DNA of 25,705 nucleotides, taken from a virus. The notes beneath the pieces were generated by a model. It made no database searches. It was not told the DNA's origin and saw only the letters and a list, made by a program, of their open reading frames with translations. Below are positions 13,606 through 19,660 of this stretch, piece by piece (positions within the stretch are counted from its first letter, which is position 1; the number at the start of each line of letters is the position of its first letter). The position numbers and the translations under genes were made by a program. Location of the stretch: positions 1 through 25,705 of IMG/VR virus record IMGVR_UViG_3300025949_000084; one strand, written 5' to 3'.

Positions 13606-14105
13606 AGCCCTTCAAGCCACCCGCCGTACAGCGCGAGGCCGAGCTGGATAAGCTCGCGCTACCCGAACCGAAGAAAGCCCCGACCCCCAAGCCCCCGATG
13701 GTCATCGCTCAGCCGCGACCGGCAGCGCCGAGCCAGGCGTTCACCGTCGACTTCAACACCGTCATCACCCAGCTCCAGAATATCTGGGAGAAGGTGGTCG
13801 CCATCGAGCTGATGGTCACTCAGCAGTACAAGCCCCAGAAGGCGGCGCCCGTGGTGGACGACACCCACCCAGCGCCCCCGTACCCGAAGACCAAGAACGG
13901 TGGGCACCCCATCACGGGGAACGGGAAGGAGGCGCTGTTCATCGAGGTGCCCTCGGTGGAGCAGCTTCTCTCGGCAGCCAAGACCTGGCGGGAGGCGAAC
14001 GGCAAGGAGGCGCTCACTGCGCTGGTCAAGGAGTTCGGGGTGCTGAAAATCTCCGAGCTGACGGACGAGCAGCGGGCTGCGTTCATGGAGCGCATCCGTG
14101 GGTGA
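13602..14105 (+). CDS. Protein with Pro/Lys linker and C-terminal helical domain, unknown function
   Basis: 167 aa, ATGA overlap with the preceding gene. The first 45 residues are Pro/Lys-rich and likely unstructured. A helix-prone segment (FNTVITQLQNIWEKVVAIELMVTQQY) may oligomerise. After a second linker, the C-terminal 50 residues (SVEQLLSAAKTWREANGKEALTALVKEFGVLKISELTDEQRAAFMERI) match a helical motif common at the ends of phage recombination-associated proteins ('...G...l..Fga.klsdl...q...f'). I infer a role as an adaptor in the replication/recombination module. No enzyme motif is seen. Confidence 0.7.
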   Translation: MKPFKPPAVQREAELDKLALPEPKKAPTPKPPMVIAQPRPAAPSQAFTVDFNTVITQLQNIWEKVVAIELMVTQQYKPQKAAPVVDDTHPAPPYPKTKNGGHPITGNGKEALFIEVPSVEQLLSAAKTWREANGKEALTALVKEFGVLKISELTDEQRAAFMERIRG

Positions 14106-15270
14106 ACACGCGCCGCTCGCTCCGAGCGCTGCGCACCGTTGGGCGCGGTGTCCCGGTAGCGTTCGCATGACCAAGGACGTGAGTGGTAAGTCCAGTCGTG
14201 CGGCGCTCCGGGGCACCGCGATGCACCAGGTCCTGGAGGTCTGCCTCAAGAAGCAGAAACACCCCTCGGTGTTCCTCGACAACGTATTGAATATCGAGGA
14301 CGAGGACGTGACCTTCGATGAGGACATGGTCAAGTGGACCACGGAGGCGCTGGAGTGGGTGCAGCAGTACAAGAAAGAGCACAAGGGCTGTCACCTGATT
14401 GCGGAGGCCAAGCTCCAGGCAGGCAAGGCGCTGGACGAGGAGCTGACCGAGCACATCTGGGGGACGGCCGACGTGCTCATCTACAGCAAGGATGAGCTAG
14501 TAGTATTTGACCTCAAGGGTGGATACGTAGACGTCGAGATTCAGGACAACTACCAGCTTATTCTATATGCCATCGGGGCTGTGGCCCACTTCGAAGACGC
14601 GATGGACATTCCGCCCATCGACAACATCAAGCTGGTCATCCATCAACCACGGTCTGGGGGCGCCAAAGTCCTGGACGTTCCAAGGAGCATGCTCGATGCC
14701 TGGTCGGAGTTCCTCAAGAACGCAGCGCACGAAGCGCTCCTCCCCAACGCCCCGCTCAGAGCCTCGGACGAAGCCTGTAAGTGGTGCCCAGGACTTGGGA
14801 GGTGTCCTGCAGCGGCAGAGAGAGCTAACGAGCTGGCTCGAAACACCGACTGGCCTGAAGTGGCTGAATCAATTACCGAGGAGCAGCTCGTTCAATTACT
14901 GCACCGTGGACAGTTCATTCGGAAGTTCCTGGACGCAGCTGAAGATTACGCTGTCGGTCGTCTCGCTAACGGGTACCAGCTCCCCGGGTTCAAGCTCGTC
15001 GCCAGCAAGAAGCATCGGAAGTGGAAGGACGAGACGAAGGCAGGCGCGACTCTCGTCACGCTGATGGGCAACGACGCGGTATGGACGAAGAAGCTAGTGA
15101 CTCCGGCTCAAGCGGAGAAGCTGGTCAAGAAGTTCAAGATTCCGGACAAGGTGGCCGCGCTGGACGAGCTGTGGGAGACGCCCCAGGGTGAGCCCACTCT
15201 GGCACCCGAGGACGACCCGCGCCCACGGCTGCCCTTCCGGGAGCTGAAGGTCATCGAAGGTGGAGAATGA
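14098..15270 (+). CDS. DUF2800 Cas4/AddB-like PD-(D/E)XK nuclease
   Basis: 390 aa from GTG at 14098 (eight-base overlap upstream). It opens with PSAAHRWARCPGSVRM, the DUF2800 (PF10926) N-terminus. Nuclease motifs are H43, D125 in GTADVLIYS, D138-L-K140 in VVFDLKGG and the QxxxY motif QLILY (153-157). C18 together with C227, C230 and C236 (CKWCPGLGRC) reproduces the one-plus-three Cys arrangement that holds an iron-sulphur cluster in Cas4 and AddB nucleases. Predicted role: exonuclease trimming DNA ends for phage recombination, paired with the ssDNA-binding DUF2815 protein downstream. The C-terminal 110 residues are Lys-rich helices of unknown use. Confidence 0.88.
   Translation: MGEHAPLAPSAAHRWARCPGSVRMTKDVSGKSSRAALRGTAMHQVLEVCLKKQKHPSVFLDNVLNIEDEDVTFDEDMVKWTTEALEWVQQYKKEHKGCHLIAEAKLQAGKALDEELTEHIWGTADVLIYSKDELVVFDLKGGYVDVEIQDNYQLILYAIGAVAHFEDAMDIPPIDNIKLVIHQPRSGGAKVLDVPRSMLDAWSEFLKNAAHEALLPNAPLRASDEACKWCPGLGRCPAAAERANELARNTDWPEVAESITEEQLVQLLHRGQFIRKFLDAAEDYAVGRLANGYQLPGFKLVASKKHRKWKDETKAGATLVTLMGNDAVWTKKLVTPAQAEKLVKKFKIPDKVAALDELWETPQGEPTLAPEDDPRPRLPFRELKVIEGGE
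14285..14294 (+). repeat. WATTNAATAY site 8
   Basis: TATTGAATAT in the DUF2800 gene, codons GTA TTG AAT ATC (Val-Leu-Asn-Ile). The tail-protein copy at 24268 uses the same four codons in an unrelated protein. Confidence 0.7.
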
Positions 15271-15485
15271 CCATTGATTGGGAGTCCGTGTACCCGAATG
15301 CCTCGCCAGACTTAATTCGTAGATTGAAACAGGGAGCGCTGGACCGGCAGCGGGAACTGGTCATTCAGGAAATGTATGAGCTGTTGCTCGCGATTTACGA
15401 AGATGGTGGCTTCACGGAGTGCTGGCGCCATCCTCTAGATGAGATGTTGAGCAAAGCTATGAAGGTGGGGTTCTTGAAACGGTAG
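15267..15485 (+). CDS. Small protein of unknown function
   Basis: 72 aa, ATGA overlap with the DUF2800 gene. It is mostly helical (SPDLIRRLKQGALDRQRELVIQEMYELLLAIYE) with no metal site or signal peptide. It closes this transcription unit. The next promoter begins just after its stop codon. Confidence 0.7.
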   Translation: MTIDWESVYPNASPDLIRRLKQGALDRQRELVIQEMYELLLAIYEDGGFTECWRHPLDEMLSKAMKVGFLKR

Positions 15486-15486
15486 C

Positions 15487-15516
15487 TTGACAACAGTCCT
15501 GTTAGTCTGGTAGAGT
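15487..15516 (+). promoter_or_regulatory. Promoter P4 (DUF2815 gene)
   Basis: TTGACA (15487-15492), 18-bp spacer holding the dyad AACAGTCCTGTT, then TAGAGT (15511-15516), 29 bases before the DUF2815 start. The spacer dyad differs from the 17-bp one at P1 and P3. Confidence 0.75.
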
Positions 15517-15544
15517 GCTCACAGTAACCTCAGGAGGAGACAAC

Positions 15545-16111
15545 ATGGCGAAGAATATGAAGGCGGAACCGGTGACCATGGTGGTGCGAGGGAGGTTGGC
15601 GTTCGTCAACGTCTTCCAGCCCCGCCCGTCCATGAACCCGGGCGGCAATCCGAAGTACAGCGTATGCATCATGATTCCCAAGGACGACCCCCAGGTGAAA
15701 CGCATCCGGGAGACTCAGGCCAAGCTGCTCGACACTGAGTTCGGTCCTGGGAGCCACAAGAAGCCTGGCTTCAAAACCATCCTCCGGGATGGGGCGGAGC
15801 AGGAGGAGAAGTACCCCGAGTTCGAGGGGCACATGTTCATGAACGCCAGCTCAGACGGCAAGCCCGGTCTGGTGGACAAGGACAACAACCCCATCATCTC
15901 CAAGGAGGACTGCTACTCCGGGGTGGATGCGTTCGTCCAGGTGAACTTCTACACCTACGACAACGTGAGCAAGGGCGTGTCCGCTGGGCTCAACAACATC
16001 AAGGTCCTCCGCAAGCTGGAGGCGTTCAGCGCTCGCCAGAAGCCCGAGGCGGTGGCGTGGCCCGAGGCTCCTGACGCGGAGACGACCGAAGAGGCTGACC
16101 CGCTGGGGTAG
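15545..16111 (+). CDS. DUF2815 single-stranded DNA-binding protein
   Basis: 188 aa from the ATG at 15545, with AGGAGGAG upstream. The sequence RGRLAFVNVFQPRPSMNPGGNPKYSVCIMIPKDDPQ followed by DG...FMNASSDGKPGLVD and GVDAFVQVNFYTYDN...GVSAGLNNIKVL is diagnostic for DUF2815 (PF10991), an OB-fold ssDNA-binding family of phage replication modules. The C-terminus is acidic, as in other SSBs that recruit partners. It follows the DUF2800 nuclease as in many phage genomes, but here has its own promoter and terminator, so high-level separate expression is likely. Confidence 0.9.
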   Translation: MAKNMKAEPVTMVVRGRLAFVNVFQPRPSMNPGGNPKYSVCIMIPKDDPQVKRIRETQAKLLDTEFGPGSHKKPGFKTILRDGAEQEEKYPEFEGHMFMNASSDGKPGLVDKDNNPIISKEDCYSGVDAFVQVNFYTYDNVSKGVSAGLNNIKVLRKLEAFSARQKPEAVAWPEAPDAETTEEADPLG

Positions 16112-16135
16112 TTGGCTCCTTCCCAATGCGGTCCG

Positions 16136-16182
16136 GAGCCTCGGTTGGTTAACCCCCCTTTCCCAACCGAGGCTCTGTTTTT
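16136..16182 (+). terminator. Intrinsic terminator after the DUF2815 gene
   Basis: A perfect 13-bp stem (16136-16148 with 16163-16175) with a 14-base loop, then TGTTTTT (16176-16182). This is the strongest plus-strand terminator in the window. The next gene's ribosome site begins only three bases later. Confidence 0.92.
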
Positions 16183-16189
16183 CTGGAGG

Positions 16190-16199
16190 AATTGAATAT
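16190..16199 (+). repeat. WATTNAATAY site 9 (start-associated)
   Basis: AATTGAATAT directly after GGAGG and overlapping the ATG at 16198, within 20 bases of a terminator T-run, just as at 371-393. Confidence 0.75.
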
Positions 16200-16878
16200 G
16201 GCTCTCACTCTGAAGCGCAAGAAGCCGGACGGAACCGAGGAAGAGATTGGCGCGGAGACGCTGTGGAAGGAGCGTGACGAACTGGAGCTAGAGTTGGAGA
16301 ACGTTCGTCAGGACCTAGACGTGGCACACGCTGCTGCGAAGTTTGCACGTGAAGCCCTCGCCGCGCGTGACCGGGAGCTGGCGGAGGCGCGCGCGATGTG
16401 GGGACGCGAGTACCAGAAGGCGCTGGAAAGGGCCGACACCGCCGAGCGCGCGCTGGCCGAGGCGCGGGGGTTTCTAGCGAGTGTTCTGGATTGCGTGGAC
16501 CAATCTAACATCGAACGGCTGTGCCGTCTGGCGGACACCATCTCAGACTGGCTGGAGGGGAAGCTCGCCGCCCGCCCCGCGCCGCCGTGTGACTGCGGCT
16601 TCCCGTGGGGCGGAGGACTAACAGCACCGAAGCGCCACGCTAACGACTGCGCCACGCGCGCCGAGCCGCCCGCGCCCCAGTGCGAGTGCGGCGTCTGGTT
16701 CGATGAAGCGTGGGAGGAGCAGCCGAAGGTTCACACGCACGCTCCGACGTGCCCCGCCGCCCGCCCCGCCCCGGCTGAGTGCGTGTGCTGCACTCCGCTA
16801 GCCAGGGACGAGAACGACCGCGAGGTGCACCGCGACTTCTGCCCGCGCGCCGACCCCCGCCCCGAGGAGAAGCCATGA
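16198..16878 (+). CDS. Coiled-coil protein with three Cys/His knuckles
   Basis: 226 aa from the ATG at 16198 (GGAGG eight bases upstream, preferred over an in-frame TTG six bases earlier). Residues 20-95 form a long charged coiled coil. After a short helix (98-122) come three modules of C-x-C-x(13-16)-H-x3-C: C131/C133/H147/C151, C162/C164/H181/C185 and C195/C197/H211/C215, joined by Pro/Ala/Arg linkers (RPAPP, EPPAPQ, RPAPAE). Each could bind one metal ion. A fourth module begins the next gene. The layout suggests an oligomeric nucleic-acid or protein-binding scaffold in the replication module. I know no named family. G+C is higher in the linker region than around it. Confidence 0.75.
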   Translation: MALTLKRKKPDGTEEEIGAETLWKERDELELELENVRQDLDVAHAAAKFAREALAARDRELAEARAMWGREYQKALERADTAERALAEARGFLASVLDCVDQSNIERLCRLADTISDWLEGKLAARPAPPCDCGFPWGGGLTAPKRHANDCATRAEPPAPQCECGVWFDEAWEEQPKVHTHAPTCPAARPAPAECVCCTPLARDENDREVHRDFCPRADPRPEEKP

Positions 16879-16983
16879 CATCGAGTGCGGATTGTGACTG
16901 CTGGTTCCTGCGCCTGGAGGGCAGGCACTACGAAGACTGCAACAAGGGCCACAAGAATCCGCCGCGCGCCGACCCCCGCCCCG
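16844..16983 (+). repeat. 21-bp direct repeat across a gene junction
   Basis: An identical 21-base G+C-rich segment lies at 16844-16864 (end of the three-knuckle gene) and 16963-16983 (inside the next gene). It encodes RADPRP in both. It fits an origin of the second gene by duplication of the knuckle-linker unit. Confidence 0.7.
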
Positions 16984-17102
16984 CGCCCGTGTGTACGCAT
17001 CCGCCGAAAGCCGGCAGAAAAATCATCCCGTCAAATGAGCCTGGGAAGTTTGTGAACGTTGTTTGTGGTGCATGCGGAGCTAGGGACCCAGACGGACCAT
17101 GA
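16875..17102 (+). CDS. Small Cys/His knuckle protein, paralogous module
   Basis: 75 aa, ATGA overlap with the preceding gene. It starts with a fourth C-x-C-x8-H-x3-C knuckle (C7, C9, H18, C22), then the PPRADPRPAPVC linker shared with the upstream gene, and ends with VVCGACGARDP, where CxxC may pair with the Cys-Thr-His near residue 41. It joins the polymerase gene by another ATGA overlap. It looks like a repeat unit split off the upstream protein. Function unknown, but co-translation with the polymerase suggests a replication accessory role. Confidence 0.72.
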   Translation: MTSSADCDCWFLRLEGRHYEDCNKGHKNPPRADPRPAPVCTHPPKAGRKIIPSNEPGKFVNVVCGACGARDPDGP

Positions 17103-18931
17103 GCTACTTCTTCGTCGACTTTGAAACCCGGAGCAAGGCCGACTTGAGGAAGGTCGGTGCGGACAACTACGCCCGGGACCCGAGCACGGAGGTCATCTCG
17201 ATTGCTTATGCGTTTGATACTGCTCCCGTTGAGCATCGCAAATTGTTTGCTGGCGCTTGGCCTCTGGATGTCACCTATGTTTCGCACAACATCGAATTCG
17301 AGCGCTCCATTCTGGCTCATCTATTCGGGGTTGTACCTCAACATTGGGTTGACACTATGGCTTTGGCTGCACAGCTATCACTACCTCTCTCGTTGGAGAA
17401 AATGGCTGAGTTCTTTGGACTAGAGAAGGACATGGAGGGCCACCGGTCGATGCTCAAGCTGAGCCGACCCCGGCGGAAGAGTCGGACCAACCATAATGAA
17501 TTCTGGGAGTACGACGACAAGCCCGACGACTTCGATGCCATGTACGACTACAACGAGTCGGACGTGGAGGTCATGCGTGCTTGCTTCTACAAGATGCTAC
17601 CGTTGTCCCAGCGTGAGCAACGCATCTGGGAGCTGACGCGGGAGATGAACGACCGTGGAATCGCAGTCGACTTGCCAGCGGTGCGCAAGGCCATGGAGCT
17701 GGTACAGCGCGAGCGTGAAACCTTACGAGACGAGTTTCAGAATCTGGTTGGCTGCGCGCCGCAGGCTAGCGTCAAGGTTGCTGCCTGGGCGGGACTGGAA
17801 GATGTCACTGCCCAGACTGTGGAGACAGCGCTCCTCGGTCCTCTGGAGGCGCCTAAGCGTCGAGCGCTGCAACTGCGTCAGCTGCTCAGCAAATCCAGTC
17901 TGGCAAAGCTGGACGCCTTCCTCCTACGTACCAGTCCTGATGGCCGCTTACGCGGGTCACTTGTTTACGCAGGGGCTCAGCGGACTGGAAGGTGGGCAAG
18001 CCGAGGGGTCCAACTTCAGAATCTTCGTCGAGGAATGGGATGGCTCTCTGAGGTTGCAGTTGATTGCCTGGTGGCGGGTTGGCAAGCGGAGTCCTGGCTC
18101 AAGCTCATGCCCGACCTCCTACGCTCCTTCATTCAGGGACCCTTCATCGTCGGAGACTTTGCGCAGATTGAGGCGCGGGTCCTAGCCTGGTTGGCCAACG
18201 AGACCAAGCTGCTGGACGAGTTCCGTAGCAAGGCCGACATCTACAAGGCGATGGCCGCGAGCATATACAATACGCCCATCGCCAAGGTCACCTCCGAGCA
18301 GCGGCGCATCGGGAAGAACACCGTGCTGGGGTGTGGCTACCAGATGGGAGCGAACAGATTCGTAGGCCAGCTGGAGCAGCAAGGGGTGAGGGATTTTCCC
18401 ATCGAGATGGCAGCGAGGGCGGTCGATGCATACCGAACGCGGTACCCAGCAATCCCAAGATTCTGGTGGCACATCAACTCCCAGGCGTTGGAGGCAATGT
18501 ATGGACATCCTAACCGATGGTTTGAAACTTGCTCCGTACGTGGCACTCGGTATCTTCGTTGCCGGTTGCCGAGTGGCCGCTTCCTGTATTACCCGAAGCC
18601 GCAGCTCGGGACCGACCCCAAGTACGGAACCGAGCGAGTGGAGTACTACGGGCAGAACACTTACACTCGTCAATGGGGGCACGTCGGCACGTACGGGGGA
18701 AAGCTTGCCGAAAATATCGTTCAAGGCACCGCGCGAGATTTGCTGGGAGAAGCCATGCTCCGCATGCGGAGCGACGGATTCATTCTCCCTCTCACCGTCC
18801 ATGATGAAATTCTTACTGAAGACGACGGGCGTCTGGGACGATTTGAAGAACTGATGCGCGCTGTCCCCGAGTGGGCATCGGGTCTACCCATCGAAGTGGA
18901 GGTGTTCCAGTGTCAACGCTACCGGAAGTGA
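17099..18931 (+). CDS. Family A DNA polymerase with 3'-5' exonuclease
   Basis: 610 aa. The proofreading domain has Exo I VDFET (6-10), Exo II SHNIEFE (62-68) and Exo III YNESDVE (151-157). The polymerase domain has motif A VGDFAQIEARVLAWL (351 on, catalytic D353), motif B RRIGKNTVLGCGY (402-414) and motif C VHDE (567-570, catalytic D569). No 5'-3' flap domain is present. Aligning motif B with E. coli Pol I (RRSAKAINFGLIY) puts Leu410, codon 18326-18328, at the Phe762 position. This residue varies among phages (Phe, Tyr or Leu), and leucine has been linked to slower, temperate-type replication. It is the replicative polymerase of the phage, translated with the knuckle protein upstream. Confidence 0.95.
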   Translation: MSYFFVDFETRSKADLRKVGADNYARDPSTEVISIAYAFDTAPVEHRKLFAGAWPLDVTYVSHNIEFERSILAHLFGVVPQHWVDTMALAAQLSLPLSLEKMAEFFGLEKDMEGHRSMLKLSRPRRKSRTNHNEFWEYDDKPDDFDAMYDYNESDVEVMRACFYKMLPLSQREQRIWELTREMNDRGIAVDLPAVRKAMELVQRERETLRDEFQNLVGCAPQASVKVAAWAGLEDVTAQTVETALLGPLEAPKRRALQLRQLLSKSSLAKLDAFLLRTSPDGRLRGSLVYAGAQRTGRWASRGVQLQNLRRGMGWLSEVAVDCLVAGWQAESWLKLMPDLLRSFIQGPFIVGDFAQIEARVLAWLANETKLLDEFRSKADIYKAMAASIYNTPIAKVTSEQRRIGKNTVLGCGYQMGANRFVGQLEQQGVRDFPIEMAARAVDAYRTRYPAIPRFWWHINSQALEAMYGHPNRWFETCSVRGTRYLRCRLPSGRFLYYPKPQLGTDPKYGTERVEYYGQNTYTRQWGHVGTYGGKLAENIVQGTARDLLGEAMLRMRSDGFILPLTVHDEILTEDDGRLGRFEELMRAVPEWASGLPIEVEVFQCQRYRK

Positions 18932-19200
18932 CCCTGCTCTCCCGAGCAGTGGAGAAGGTGAAGCTGACCAAAGCTGATATTGAATATTTCAACGAGGTGA
19001 TGTCCAACGGCACCAAGTTCAAGGAGTGGATTCGCGATGCATCTCCCGACTTCGTGGTGCTGGCGAAGTGTGCGAAGTACGAGCTGGCCCGAGGCAGGGT
19101 GAGGTCGGACATCTACCGGACCATTGTCCAGCGCTACAATAATCTATTCGGGGACGTGAACCGCGCCACGGCGTTCGCTCTGCTGGGGAGGGCAGCGTGA
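18910..19200 (+). CDS. Small protein of unknown function (HTH-like helix)
   Basis: 96 aa from GTG at 18910. GGAGG stands seven bases upstream, inside the polymerase gene's end, and the overlap is 22 bases. The protein is mainly helical (SRAVEKVKLTKADIEYFNEVMSNGTKFKEWI). Its C-terminal part, YELARGRVRSDIYRTIVQRYNNLFGDVNRATAFALL, could form a small DNA-binding fold but has no clear signature. It is followed by a GTGA junction. Confidence 0.68.
   Translation: MSTLPEVTLLSRAVEKVKLTKADIEYFNEVMSNGTKFKEWIRDASPDFVVLAKCAKYELARGRVRSDIYRTIVQRYNNLFGDVNRATAFALLGRAA
18978..18987 (+). repeat. WATTNAATAY site 10 (palindromic)
   Basis: TATTGAATAT, the core of the near-palindrome ATATTGAATATT. It matches the consensus on both strands, so its direction is not informative. 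Codons ATT GAA TAT (Ile-Glu-Tyr). Confidence 0.65.
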
Positions 19201-19349
19201 GATTCCTTTGCTGGCTGTTCGGGCACAAGATTCGACCGATGCCGATGTACGTGAGCCTCATCAATTGTAACATCGAGGCCGCAGAGAGCGGGCTCACTAT
19301 TCGAAACGACACTGAGACTAAGTGTCTCCGGTGCGGACAGCTAACATGA
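19197..19349 (+). CDS. Short Cys-containing phage protein
   Basis: 50 aa from GTG at 19197, coupled by GTGA to the previous gene and by ATGA to the VRR-NUC gene. Sequence features are MRFLCWLFGHKIRP at the start and KCLRCGQLT at the end, the 'CwlFGHk...C.RCG' pattern of a recurrent tiny phage protein with a likely Cys2/His metal site. It is supported by both translational couplings and would be missed by a length cut-off. Function unknown. Confidence 0.7.
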   Translation: MRFLCWLFGHKIRPMPMYVSLINCNIEAAESGLTIRNDTETKCLRCGQLT

Positions 19350-19660
19350 GTGAAAAGGCAATCGAGTCGTCCGTCTGTGCCTGGCTAGCCTACCAGGGCT
19401 ACATCCCGCTCAAGGTAGGGCTGGAGGGGTGGCCCGACCGGTGCGTCATCCTGGGTGCAGGACGCCACGTGTGGATGGAGTTCAAGACGCCTGAGGGGAA
19501 GCTCCGTCCACAGCAGGTCAACCGCATCGCCAAACTGCATGAGATTGGGGAGGTGATTTACGTTGTCACTAGCCTTGAAGAAGCCCAGCACTTCATTGCT
19601 GGACTCAGCGTTTCTTCACCCCTATCAACATACAGCGATACAAAGAATCGTCGCCCGTAA
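19346..19660 (+). CDS. VRR-NUC domain nuclease
   Basis: 104 aa, ATGA overlap with the upstream gene. It shows the full VRR-NUC core: an N-terminal helix SSVCAWLAYQGYIPLKV, GLEGWPDRCVIL (P30-D31), WMEFKTPEGKLRPQQ (E45, K47, Q56) and a closing strand EVIYVVTS. This is a stand-alone PD-(D/E)XK nuclease of the type linked to Holliday-junction or flap cleavage and fused or adjacent to SNF2 helicases in phages. Its 3' end overlaps the SNF2 gene by 98 bases in another frame, so the last ~33 residues are constrained by two proteins. Confidence 0.9.
   Translation: MSEKAIESSVCAWLAYQGYIPLKVGLEGWPDRCVILGAGRHVWMEFKTPEGKLRPQQVNRIAKLHEIGEVIYVVTSLEEAQHFIAGLSVSSPLSTYSDTKNRRP

Noticed and set aside
8493-16200. 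AATTGAATATG as merely an extended ribosome-binding consensus
   Set aside because: Only four of 13 copies precede start codons. The others lie inside genes in different frames, so initiation alone cannot explain the motif.
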